Below, piece by piece: positions 37,601-45,193 of a DNA stretch of 64,000 bases. Numbering within the stretch: position 1 is the first letter of the stretch; each line of letters opens with the position of its first letter. The DNA comes from Maricaulis sp048270265 (lineage in GTDB: Bacteria > Pseudomonadota > Alphaproteobacteria > Caulobacterales > Maricaulaceae), in contig NZ_JBLWTD010000004.1 in the NCBI RefSeq assembly GCF_048270265.1, forward strand, positions 62,001 through 126,000. Reading direction: 5' to 3'. The notes under the pieces were generated by a model. The model made no database searches and had not been told where the DNA came from. It saw only the letters and a program-made list of their open reading frames with translations. The position numbers and the translations under genes are program-made.

Positions 37601-38385
37601 TGGCCCTGCCCAAGGAAGACGAGAAGATCCGCTTCCGCGATGTCGTCGCCCAGCCGCGCAAGATCATCTCCTCGCCGACCTGGTCGGGGATCGAGAGCGA
37701 TGAGGTCTGCTACAATGCGGGCTGGACCAATATCAATGAGCGCATTCCATGGCGCACGCTGAGTGGCCGCCAACAGCTCTACCAGGACCATAAATGGATG
37801 CTCGCCTTCGGCGAGGGCCTGTGCGTCTACCGGCCTCCGATCGATACCAAGGCCGTGGCGCCGGTGATCAATTCCAAGTCGAATGGTGAGCCGCAGATCG
37901 TGCTCAACTTCATCACGCCGCACCAGAAATGGGGCATTCACTCCACCTATACCGACAATCTGCTGATGCTGACCCTGTCACGCGGCGGCCCGATCGTCTG
38001 GATGTCCGAGACCGACGCCGCCAGGGCGGGGCTCGAGGATAATGACTGGGTGGAGGCCTACAACACCAATGGTGCCCTGGTGGCCCGGGTCGTGGTTTCC
38101 CAGCGGATCAAGGAGGGCACGCTCTTCATGTATCACGCCCAGGAAAAAACGGTGAATGTGCCCGGTTCGCAAATGACCGGCCAGCGTGGCGGCATCCATA
38201 ACTCCGTCACCCGGACGACGCTGAAGCCGACCCACATGATCGGCGGCTATGCCCAGCAATCCTATGGATTCAACTATTACGGCACGGTCGGCTCCAATCG
38301 CGACGAGTTCGTTATCGTTCGCAAGATGACCAAGATCGACTGGCTTGAAGGCCCGGCGGCAGACGCCATGGAGGCAGCGGAATGA
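34648..38385 (+). CDS. narG: Respiratory nitrate reductase alpha subunit
   Basis: A 1245-residue bis-MGD molybdoenzyme subunit, almost the same length as E. coli NarG. The N-terminal 4Fe-4S motif is HGVNCTGSCSWKIYV with a later RGCSRGASYSWYMYS, including the unusual His ligand. The molybdopterin region includes YLLIWGSNVPQTRTPDAHF. The conserved N-terminal MSHFLDRLTFF is like NarG, and there is no twin-arginine signal, as in cytoplasmic NarGHI. It reduces nitrate to nitrite with electrons from NarH. GGAG lies before the ATG. It overlaps narH by four bases. Confidence 0.97.
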   Translation: MSHFLDRLTFFTRPSESFSDGHGVTTTEGRGWEDAYRKRWQHDKIVRSTHGVNCTGSCSWKIYVKGGLVTWETQQTDYPRTRPDLPNHEPRGCSRGASYSWYMYSANRVKYPLIRARLLKAWRAARKTLSPIAAWRSIQQDDAVRQSYVSKRGAGGLVRGDWDEVSEIIAAANAYTAKTYGPDRVFGFSPIPAMSMVSYAAGSRYLSLLGGVCMSFYDWYCDLPPASPMTWGEQTDVPESADWFNAGYLLIWGSNVPQTRTPDAHFYTEARYRGTKSAVICPDYSEASKFGDVWLNPKQGTDAALAMAFGHVVLREYHLDRQAEYFDTYVRENSDFPNLVRLEKQGDRYVAGRLLRASDFSDDLGEDNNPEWKTVAWDRKSGKIVTPLGSIGFRWGESGKWNIEQKDSQGAEIDLETTFILDENQDDVVDVGFPYFANKGHDAFTGTDHPDVLVHKIPVKKLKLKDGETLVATVFDLFCANYGLDRGLGGDFVATSYDDMMPYTPAWAEAITGVPRDRIIAVAREFASNAEQTKGKSMVILGAGLNHWYNMDMNYRGIINLLVMCGCIGQSGGGWAHYVGQEKLRPQTGWQPLAFGLDWNRPPRHQNSTSCWYAHTDQWRYETLNVDQILSPTAPEGSWDGTMIDYNVRAERMGWLPSAPQLQTNPLSIAASAKAQGLEPVDYVIKSLKSGELEMSCHDPDNPANWPRNLFVWRSNLLGSSGKGHEYFIKHLVGGNNGVMGEEAPEDMRPSEVKWAAEAPRGKLDLLVTIDFRMSTTCVYSDIVLPTATWYEKDDLNTSDMHPFIHPLTAAVDPAWEARSDWEIFKGLAKKFSEIAPEELGVETDVVLTPILHDTPGEMAQGLDVKDWSKGEIEAIPGKTMPNITVVTRDYANLYKQYTSLGPLLEKLGNGGKGIGWNTEHEVHLLGELNGVVLEEGISKGQPRIVSAIDACETLLMLAPETNGEVAVKAWNALSKATGREHAHLALPKEDEKIRFRDVVAQPRKIISSPTWSGIESDEVCYNAGWTNINERIPWRTLSGRQQLYQDHKWMLAFGEGLCVYRPPIDTKAVAPVINSKSNGEPQIVLNFITPHQKWGIHSTYTDNLLMLTLSRGGPIVWMSETDAARAGLEDNDWVEAYNTNGALVARVVVSQRIKEGTLFMYHAQEKTVNVPGSQMTGQRGGIHNSVTRTTLKPTHMIGGYAQQSYGFNYYGTVGSNRDEFVIVRKMTKIDWLEGPAADAMEAAE

Positions 38386-39908
38386 AGATTCGTGCGCAAA
38401 TCGGCAAGGTCCTCAATCTGGACAAATGCATCGGCTGCCACACCTGCTCGGTGACGTGCAAGAATGTGTGGACCAATCGCGAAGGCGTTGAATACGCCTG
38501 GTTCAACAATGTCGAGACCAAGCCCGGCATCGGCTATCCCAAGGACTGGGAGAACCAGAAACGCTGGAATGGCGGCTGGACCCGCGCCAGCAATGGCTCG
38601 CTGCGGCCGAAGATGGGGTCAAAATGGCGGATCCTGGCGAAGATTTTCGCCAATCCGGACCTGCCGGAAATTGACGATTACTACGAGCCCTTCACCTTCG
38701 ATTACACCCATCTCCAGCGTGCCGGCGAGAGCGAGGCCTTCCCGACGGCACGGCCGCGCTCGCTGATTTCCGGCGAGCGTATGGAGAAGATCGAATGGGG
38801 CCCCAACTGGGAGGAAATCCTCGGCGGTGAATTCTCCAAACGCTCCAAGGATGCCAATTTCGAAGGCATTCAAAAAGCCATGTATGGCGAGTTCGAAAAC
38901 ACCTTCATGATGTATCTGCCGCGCCTGTGTGAGCATTGCCTCAACCCGGCCTGTGCCGCGGCCTGCCCGTCGGGTGCGATCTACAAGCGCGAGGAAGACG
39001 GCATTGTCCTGATCGACCAGGAAAAATGCCGCGGCTGGCGCATGTGCGTTTCCGGCTGCCCCTACAAGAAGATCTATTTCAACTGGTCGAGCGGCAAGTC
39101 GGAGAAATGTACGTTCTGCTATCCGCGCATCGAGGCCGGTCAGCCGACTGTGTGTTCGGAAACCTGCGTCGGGCGCATCCGCTATCTCGGTGTCGTGCTC
39201 TATGACGCCGACAAGATCGAGGAAGCCGCCTCGGTCCCTGACGAGAAGGACCTCTACCAGGCCCAGCTCGACATGTTCCTTGATCCGCATGATCCCGAAG
39301 TGCAGGCCCAGGCTCGCCGCGATGGCGTGCCCGAAGCCTGGCTGGAGGCCGCCAAGCGCTCTCCGGTCTACAAGATGGCGATGGACTGGAAGATCGCATT
39401 CCCGCTTCACCCCGAATACCGCACCCTGCCCATGGTCTGGTATGTACCGCCGCTCTCGCCGATCAATTCGGCGGCCGAGGCCGGTGCAATCAATATCCAG
39501 AACGGCATGCCGGACGTGCGCTCCCTGCGCATCCCGCTGCGCTATCTGGCCAATCTGCTCACCGCCGGTGACGAGGCGCCGATCGCCTCGGGCCTGGAAC
39601 GCATGCTCGCCATGCGCGCCTATATGCGGGCCAAGACGGTCGATGGCGTGATCGACGAGAGCATCCCCGAGCGCGTCGGCCTCACCAAGGATCTGATCGA
39701 GGACATGTATCAGATCATGGCGATCGCCAATTACGAGGATCGTTTCGTGATCCCGACCACCCACCGCGAATGGGCCGAGGACGCCTATGACCTGCGCGGC
39801 GAGTGTGGCTTCAGCTTCGGCAATGGCTGTTCCGATGGCTCCACGCCGGGCTCCCTGTTCGGCAAGGGCAAATCGAAGAAACCCATAACCCCGATGGAGA
39901 AGGCGTGA
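38382..39908 (+). CDS. narH: Respiratory nitrate reductase beta subunit
   Basis: A 508-residue electron-transfer subunit with four Cys groups. Group I is CIGCHTCSVTCKNVW near residue 16. Group II is CEHCLNPACAAACPSGAIY near residue 183. Group III is CRGWRMCVSGCPYKK, where Trp replaces a Cys, making the 3Fe-4S site. Group IV is CTFCYPRIEAGQPTVCSETCVGRIRYLG. It passes electrons from the haems of NarI to NarG. Its ATG overlaps the narG stop, and its stop overlaps narJ (TGATG). Confidence 0.97.
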   Translation: MKIRAQIGKVLNLDKCIGCHTCSVTCKNVWTNREGVEYAWFNNVETKPGIGYPKDWENQKRWNGGWTRASNGSLRPKMGSKWRILAKIFANPDLPEIDDYYEPFTFDYTHLQRAGESEAFPTARPRSLISGERMEKIEWGPNWEEILGGEFSKRSKDANFEGIQKAMYGEFENTFMMYLPRLCEHCLNPACAAACPSGAIYKREEDGIVLIDQEKCRGWRMCVSGCPYKKIYFNWSSGKSEKCTFCYPRIEAGQPTVCSETCVGRIRYLGVVLYDADKIEEAASVPDEKDLYQAQLDMFLDPHDPEVQAQARRDGVPEAWLEAAKRSPVYKMAMDWKIAFPLHPEYRTLPMVWYVPPLSPINSAAEAGAINIQNGMPDVRSLRIPLRYLANLLTAGDEAPIASGLERMLAMRAYMRAKTVDGVIDESIPERVGLTKDLIEDMYQIMAIANYEDRFVIPTTHREWAEDAYDLRGECGFSFGNGCSDGSTPGSLFGKGKSKKPITPMEKA

Positions 39909-40615
39909 TGGCCAGAACTTTCAAGGTGATGGCAGCTTTGCTGAGCTATCCGACCGCCGAGATCCAGGCCGCCGGCCCGGAACTCAAGGCAGCGCTGGCC
40001 GACGAGCGGTTATTGTCCTCAGGGCAACAGCTTCGCCTCGGGCATCTGATCGATCAGCTCGCCAGCCGGGACCTCTACGATCTGCAGGAACGCTATGTCA
40101 GCCTGTTCGACCGTTCCAGAACCCTGTCGCTGCACCTGTTCGAGCATGTGCACGGCGAAAGCCGGGCGCGCGGCCAGGCCATGGTGGATCTGCAGAAAGT
40201 CTATGGTGAGCAAGGATTGGAGATCAGTGCGAAAGAGCTGCCGGATTTCCTGCCGCTTTTCCTCGAATTCCTCTCGACCCAACCCCTGCCCGAGGCGCAG
40301 GCCCTGCTCGGAGAGACCTCGCATGTGCTTGAAGCGCTGCGGGACCGGCTGCGCAAACGCAAGAGCATCTATGCCGCGGTATTCCGCTCCTTGCTGACCC
40401 TGGCGACGATGGATGCCGAGGCCGCCCCGGTCGAGATCCAGACCGAGGATGAGGAGGCCGACGATCTGGAGGCCCTCGACAAGGCCTGGGCCGAGGAACC
40501 GGTCACCTTCGGACCCGGTGAGGCCGGCTGCAATGTCGCCGAGAAAATGCTCGAGAAAATGAACCTGCCGACCGCCGCGGCGGCCTCGGCGCGAAGCCAG
40601 GGAGAGCAAAGATGA
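39908..40615 (+). CDS. narJ: Nitrate reductase molybdenum cofactor assembly chaperone
   Basis: A 235-residue TorD/NarJ-type helical chaperone (FKVMAALLSYPTAEIQAAGPEL, RYVSLFDRSRTLSLHLFEHVHGESRARGQAM, ELPDFLPLFLEFLS). The YVSLFDR...LHLFEHVHGESRDRG segment is diagnostic. It binds the NarG N-terminus until the cofactor is inserted and the GH complex docks on NarI. A Glu/Asp-rich tail follows residue 175. The start overlaps the narH stop, and the stop overlaps narI. Confidence 0.95.
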   Translation: MARTFKVMAALLSYPTAEIQAAGPELKAALADERLLSSGQQLRLGHLIDQLASRDLYDLQERYVSLFDRSRTLSLHLFEHVHGESRARGQAMVDLQKVYGEQGLEISAKELPDFLPLFLEFLSTQPLPEAQALLGETSHVLEALRDRLRKRKSIYAAVFRSLLTLATMDAEAAPVEIQTEDEEADDLEALDKAWAEEPVTFGPGEAGCNVAEKMLEKMNLPTAAAASARSQGEQR

Positions 40616-41316
40616 GTGAATATCTCAATACGGCCCTGTTCGGCATCTATCCCTATATCGCCCTGTCCGTGCTCGCGATCGGGTCCGTCATCCGCTATGA
40701 CCGCGAGCCCTATTCCTGGAAGGCCGGTTCCAGCCAGCTCCTGCGCCGGCGCCAGCTTGTGCTCGGTTCGGTCCTGTTCCATCTCGGCGTGCTCGTGGTC
40801 TTCTTCGGCCATCTCGTTGGCCTCCTGACTCCCATTGCCGTGTTCGACGCGCTGGGCATCCCCCACGGCGCCAAACAGGTTCTGGCGGTGGTCGCTGGCG
40901 GTGTGGCCGGCTTTCTCGCCCTGATCGGCGCGACCTTGCTGATGCATCGCCGCTTTGCCGATCCGCGGATCCGCAAGCATTCCAGCTTTGCCGACAATGC
41001 GATCCTGATCCTGCTCTACGCCCAGCTCCTGCTCGGCCTGGGCACGATTTTCATCTCGGCGCAGCATCTTGATGGCCACGAAATGGTGACCTTCATGAAC
41101 TGGGCCCAGGGGATCTTCACCTTCGACTTCCGGGCCTCGAGCTACATCATCGACGCCCACTGGATCTTCAAGACCCACATCCTGCTCGGGCTGACGATCT
41201 TCCTCGTCTTCCCCTTCACCCGCCTGGTGCACATGTTCAGCGCGCCGGTGCGTTACATCTTCCGTCAGGGCTATCAGGTCGTACGCCGCAAGCCCGTTCC
41301 CGGAGCCGACAAATGA
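40612..41316 (+). CDS. narI: Respiratory nitrate reductase gamma subunit (cytochrome b)
   Basis: A 234-residue membrane subunit with five transmembrane helices and the haem-ligand His of NarI (FHLGVLVVFFGHLVGL, and DAHWIFKTHILLGLTIFLVFPFTRLVHMFSAP). It oxidises quinol at the outer face and feeds NarH. Its opening, LNTALFGIYPYIALSVLAIGSVIRYDREPYSWKAGSSQLL, is typical. It overlaps narJ upstream and the ppiC-like gene downstream, so assembly and foldase genes are coupled to it. Confidence 0.96.
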   Translation: MSEYLNTALFGIYPYIALSVLAIGSVIRYDREPYSWKAGSSQLLRRRQLVLGSVLFHLGVLVVFFGHLVGLLTPIAVFDALGIPHGAKQVLAVVAGGVAGFLALIGATLLMHRRFADPRIRKHSSFADNAILILLYAQLLLGLGTIFISAQHLDGHEMVTFMNWAQGIFTFDFRASSYIIDAHWIFKTHILLGLTIFLVFPFTRLVHMFSAPVRYIFRQGYQVVRRKPVPGADK

Positions 41317-42143
41317 CCGGACATTCCATCATCACCCCCAAGGCGCCGACCCCGGAGGTCTCGGTCAATGGCGTCGTCATCCCCGCCAAGGCCATCGCGG
41401 CGGAAACCCAGCACCATCCGGCCCGCCGGCCGGAAGCGGCCTGGCAGGCCGCCACCGAAGCGCTGGTCATCCGCGAGGCCCTGCTGCAGGCCGCCCGGGC
41501 ACGCGGCGTGACGGTCCCCGCCCCGACCGATGAGACGCCAGTCAAGGAGGTCGAGGAAGATGCCCTGATCCAGGCCTTCGTCGATCGCGAAGTCACCACG
41601 CCGGACCCGGACGAGGACTCCTGCCGGCGCTATTTCACCAATAATGCCGACAAGCTGCGCGCGCCCGATCTCTATGAGCCGGTGCATATCCTGCTACAGG
41701 CCAGCAAGGAGGATGCCGATGGCTATGAGCGGGCGCGGCTGGAAGCCCAGACCCTGGTCGAGCACCTGCAAAAGCGTCCGGATGATTTCGAACGCATCGC
41801 CAGAGATCGCTCTGACTGCTCCTCCGCCACGGATGGCGGGCGGCTCGGACAGGTGACGCGCGGCCAGACGACACCGGCCTTCGAAGCGGCGATGATGAAG
41901 CTGCGCCCGGGCGAGATGACGCGCGAGGCGGTCGAGACGCCCTATGGCTTCCACATTATCCGGCTCGACCACCTTGTCCGCGGTGAGGTTCCGGAGTTTG
42001 AACTCGCCCGGCCGCTGGTCGAGGAATTCCTGCGCGATGCCAGCTGGCGGCGGGCCGTGGCCCAATTCGTCTCCCTGGTCGTCGGTGAAGCAAAGATATC
42101 TGGCGTTGAATTGCACGGGGCGACTTCGCCGCTCGTGCAGTAG
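41313..42143 (+). CDS. PpiC-type (parvulin) peptidyl-prolyl isomerase of the nar operon
   Basis: A 276-residue protein. The C-terminal half is a parvulin domain (VHILLQASKEDADGYERARLEAQTLVEHLQKRPDDFERIARDRSDCSSATDGGRLGQVTRGQTTPAFEAAMMKLRPGEMTREAVETPYGFHIIRLD). The N-terminal half is a SurA/NifM-like helical part. There is no signal peptide or membrane helix, so it should be cytoplasmic. It overlaps narI by four bases. Similar genes often close nar operons in proteobacteria; a role in nitrate-reductase folding is inferred. Confidence 0.88.
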   Translation: MTGHSIITPKAPTPEVSVNGVVIPAKAIAAETQHHPARRPEAAWQAATEALVIREALLQAARARGVTVPAPTDETPVKEVEEDALIQAFVDREVTTPDPDEDSCRRYFTNNADKLRAPDLYEPVHILLQASKEDADGYERARLEAQTLVEHLQKRPDDFERIARDRSDCSSATDGGRLGQVTRGQTTPAFEAAMMKLRPGEMTREAVETPYGFHIIRLDHLVRGEVPEFELARPLVEEFLRDASWRRAVAQFVSLVVGEAKISGVELHGATSPLVQ

Positions 42144-42193
42144 TCCAGCGCGTTCAGGCAGGGCTCGACCGCCCTGCGGAAAAGGAAAAAGTC

Positions 42194-43402
42194 ATGAGCT
42201 TGAGCAATACTGGCCGTTTCGGCCTGCTGGGACCGGCTGCCCTGATGGCTGTGCTGGGCGCGGCGCAACCGGCCAGCGCCGAGGGGCATTTCCTGGTCAA
42301 TGCGCGCCTGCGCACCGAGCTGATCGACCAGGACGGCCTCGCCAATGCCGCCACCGCGATCACCCTGCGCACGCGCCTGGGTTACCAGACCGGCGAGATG
42401 TCGGGCTTCACATTTCTGGTCGAGGGCGAGAACGTCCTCCATCTGGTCGACGACTTCAACGACACCATCAATGCCCGGCCCGGCTATCCCGTGGTCGCCG
42501 ATCCGGAAACGACAGAGCTCAACCGGCTGCAGCTGGCCTATACCGGCATTGAGAACACCAGCCTGACACTGGGGCGCCAGCGCATCATCCTGGGCGATGC
42601 CCGCTATATCGGCAATGTCGGCTTCCGCCAGAACGAGCAGACTTTCGATGCCGTTCTCGCCTCAACCACGGCGATCGAGCACGTCACCCTGACCTATGCC
42701 TATCTCGATCGCGTCCACCGCATTTTCGGCGATGATCACCCGGCCGGCGAGTTCGATCTCGACGCGCACGCGCTGACGGCGGCGCTAGCGGCTCCTGTGG
42801 GTACGGTCACCGCCTTCGCCATCCTCGCCGAGGTCGAGGATGCGGCGGCCCTCTCGAGCGCGACCTATGGCGTCAACTGGAGCGGCTCCATTGAACGGTA
42901 CGGCCAGCCGACCTTCGGCTACCGGCTCGAATACGCCGTCCAGTCCGATTACGGCAATGCACCAACCGCCTTCGATCTCGACATGTTCCGGGCCGAGGCC
43001 AGCCTCAGCCAGAACGGGCTCAGCGGCGCCCTCGGCATCGAATCGCTCTCGGGAAATGGCTCACGCGGCTTCGGCACACCGCTGGCCACCCTGCATGGCT
43101 ATCAGGGCTGGGCCGATGTGTTCCTGACGACGCCGGCGAATGGAATTCGCGATATCTATGGCCGCGCGGCCTATGCCTTGCCGCACCCGCCTTTCGGGTC
43201 CGCGATGCGGGCGACCATCGTCTTCCATGATTTCGAGACGGAAAATGGCAGCGCCGATCTCGGTTCGGAATTCGACGCCTTGCTCACCTCGCAGCTGAGC
43301 GAGCATGTCGCCCTGGAGTTCAAGGCCGCCGTCTATGATGGAGGCGACAGCGCCCTGGCCGACCGCACCAAACTCTGGTTCGCGATCACCTATAGCCGCT
43401 AG
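42194..43402 (+). CDS. Outer-membrane porin, alginate-export (AlgE)-like, last gene of the nar operon
   Basis: A 402-residue exported protein. The signal peptide ends at SAEG (about residue 30). Alternating beta strands with aromatic ends follow, closing with LWFAITYSR, a C-terminal strand fit for Bam recognition. The segments LGRQRIILGDARYIGNVGFRQNEQTFDAVLAST and VTLTYAYLDRVHRIFGD resemble the alginate-export family barrel. It lies 50 bases after the ppiC-like gene with AAGGAAA before its ATG. Its position suggests it lets nitrate or nitrite cross the outer membrane, though this is inference from context. Confidence 0.83.
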   Translation: MSLSNTGRFGLLGPAALMAVLGAAQPASAEGHFLVNARLRTELIDQDGLANAATAITLRTRLGYQTGEMSGFTFLVEGENVLHLVDDFNDTINARPGYPVVADPETTELNRLQLAYTGIENTSLTLGRQRIILGDARYIGNVGFRQNEQTFDAVLASTTAIEHVTLTYAYLDRVHRIFGDDHPAGEFDLDAHALTAALAAPVGTVTAFAILAEVEDAAALSSATYGVNWSGSIERYGQPTFGYRLEYAVQSDYGNAPTAFDLDMFRAEASLSQNGLSGALGIESLSGNGSRGFGTPLATLHGYQGWADVFLTTPANGIRDIYGRAAYALPHPPFGSAMRATIVFHDFETENGSADLGSEFDALLTSQLSEHVALEFKAAVYDGGDSALADRTKLWFAITYSR

Positions 43403-43527
43403 ACGCCGGCCTGGCCGCCTGCCCGGATGCTTCGTGGGGCAGCCGGGCCGGCTCCCGGGCTACGCCTGGATTTTCAATTGCTGCAGGAACGAGTGTTCGC
43501 TAGGCTTTCAACCTGGGGGATTTGATC

Positions 43528-44391
43528 ATGCGATTTCTGCGCGCCTTGTGTATTGCCGCCTGTGCCCTGACTTTGGGGGGCTGCAATTTCAGTGAGTATC
43601 TGGATCGGCTCGTGCCGGACGACGCCAGAGTGACACTCGACAGTGTGCTCGAGGCCGTCTCCAGTCATGACACCGACACCCTGGCCGCACTGGTCAATCC
43701 GGAGTTTGACGCGACCGAGGTCGCCACCAACCTCGACGCGATGCTCGAACTCCTGCCCGCAGGGCCGGCGAACGAGATTCTCTTGACCACGATCAACAGC
43801 AGCAGCCACACGGCAACCAATTCATCCGGCACCCGCACGCTCACCACCCTGCACACCATGAACTGGGCGGATGAAAGGTTTGCGGTCCGCACCGAACTTG
43901 TCTCGGTCGGCGGCGGTGACTGGTACATCGAGGCTTTGCGCTTGCAGGACATCACGGCCGCAGCGTCTCCACCTCTCTCCCTGGCCGAACTGGGGTTGAG
44001 CCAGAAGGTCATGGGCGGTCTGGCCATTCTGGTGCCGCTTTTCGTTCTGTTCACGCTGGTCGCCATGTTCCGCACACCCCGGATCAAACGCCGCATTCTC
44101 TGGACCCTTTTCATCCTGCTTGGCTGCTATCCGCAATTCGCGGTCAACTGGAGCACCGGCGTCTGGAGACTGGTCTCACCGGCCATCCAGACGACCGATG
44201 CCGGGATACATTTCAAGTTTTTCAACATCCTGCTTCTGGGCGCCTCGGTCATGCGTGAAGGCTTTGTCGGCCCCTGGATTGTCTCGGTCTGTGTTCCCGC
44301 CGGAGCGCTCTTCTTCTGGTACCGGCGCTCACGCGGCGGTCCCACGCGAAAGACCCCGTCTGAAGACCGGCTTGAGGGCGGGTCTGCCTGA
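43528..44391 (+). CDS. Hypothetical membrane lipoprotein
   Basis: A 287-residue protein. The N-terminal signal ends in a lipobox LGGC (Cys near residue 19). A periplasmic domain of about 130 residues follows (DARVTLDSVLEAVSSHDTDTLAALVNPEF...), resembling DUF3887/NTF2-like hydrolytic folds. Then come three or four transmembrane helices (LAILVPLFVLFTLVAMF, ILWTLFILLGCYPQF, FNILLLGASVM, WIVSVCVPAGALFFWY). A lipidated N-terminus plus C-terminal helices is an unusual arrangement. The ATG at 43528 is preferred over an upstream TTG at 43522. Function unknown. Confidence 0.75.
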   Translation: MRFLRALCIAACALTLGGCNFSEYLDRLVPDDARVTLDSVLEAVSSHDTDTLAALVNPEFDATEVATNLDAMLELLPAGPANEILLTTINSSSHTATNSSGTRTLTTLHTMNWADERFAVRTELVSVGGGDWYIEALRLQDITAAASPPLSLAELGLSQKVMGGLAILVPLFVLFTLVAMFRTPRIKRRILWTLFILLGCYPQFAVNWSTGVWRLVSPAIQTTDAGIHFKFFNILLLGASVMREGFVGPWIVSVCVPAGALFFWYRRSRGGPTRKTPSEDRLEGGSA

Positions 44392-44484
44392 TGACGGCTG
44401 GCCCGCAATGCACCGCAGGTGCCGCGCAGGCATGATTTCCAGCGCCGGCTCGGCTAGCGTCGCGCGGCTGATACGGAAGATCTC

Positions 44485-45069
44485 ATGTCTGTCATGGACC
44501 ACCCCCTGATTGCCGGCGTTGATGAAGCCGGGCGCGGACCGCTTGCCGGCCCCGTCGTCGCGGCCGCCGTGATCCTCGACCCCGCCCGCCCCATCGCAGG
44601 GTTGGGTGATTCAAAGGTGATTTCGGAAAAGCGGCGAACGGCGCTGGCACTGCAGATCCGGCAATTGGCCTGGGTCGGGGTCGGCATTGCCGAGCCGGAA
44701 GAGATCGACCGGATCAATATCCTGCAGGCCACCATGACCGCGATGGCACGGGCCGTTTCCAATCTGCCGCACGTGCCGGATCACATATTGATCGACGGCA
44801 ATCGCGTCCCCGATGGCCTGCCCTGCCCGGCCGAGGCGATCATCAAGGGTGACGCTTCGGAAGCATCAATCGGCGCCGCCTCGATCATCGCCAAGACGAT
44901 ACGGGATGAATTGATGAAGCGCGCGGCGCTGCGTTTTCCCGGCTATGGCTTTGAGGCGCACAAGGGCTATCCCAGCGCTGTCCATCGCAACGCCCTGATC
45001 GCGCTCGGCCCTTGCCCGATTCACCGTTTCAGCTATGCGCCGGTCCGCGCGGTGCTCGAAAAGCGCTAA
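44485..45069 (+). CDS. rnhB: Ribonuclease HII
   Basis: A 194-residue enzyme removing ribonucleotides and RNA primers from RNA-DNA hybrids. The catalytic acids are in IAGVDEAGRGPLAGPVVAAAV (Asp-Glu, about residues 12-15), ILIDGN (about residue 99) and KGDASEASIGAASIIAKTIRDEL (about residue 118). The closing motif YPSAVHRNALIALGPCPIHRFSYAPVR is typical. GGAAG precedes the ATG. It lies just upstream of ccrM, as in related genomes. Confidence 0.95.
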   Translation: MSVMDHPLIAGVDEAGRGPLAGPVVAAAVILDPARPIAGLGDSKVISEKRRTALALQIRQLAWVGVGIAEPEEIDRINILQATMTAMARAVSNLPHVPDHILIDGNRVPDGLPCPAEAIIKGDASEASIGAASIIAKTIRDELMKRAALRFPGYGFEAHKGYPSAVHRNALIALGPCPIHRFSYAPVRAVLEKR

Positions 45070-45074
45070 CCGCA

Positions 45075-45123
45075 GAATCGGACTCACTGCGCAAATCCGG
45101 ACTCCATGTGGATAACTTGATTC
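45075..45123. promoter_or_regulatory. Cluster of four GANTC (CcrM) sites upstream of ccrM
   Basis: GAATC at 45075, GACTC at 45081, GACTC at 45100 and GATTC at 45119. Four methylation sites in 49 bases, directly upstream of the methyltransferase gene, indicate methylation-sensitive transcription, as known for Caulobacter ccrM. Confidence 0.7.
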
Positions 45124-45127
45124 GTGC

Positions 45128-45143
45128 TTAACGACCCGTTAGG
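45128..45143 (+). promoter_or_regulatory. CtrA-like binding site upstream of ccrM
   Basis: TTAACGACCCGTTAGG fits TTAA-N7-TTAA apart from one base in the second half-site. It stands 51 bases before the ccrM ATG, a position suitable for CtrA activation. Caulobacter ccrM is CtrA-activated; its use here is inferred. Confidence 0.65.
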
Positions 45144-45193
45144 CCTGAAGGGCTGAGAACTGCCCCTCATGCAGACGAGTGGAGTGGTGCGTT

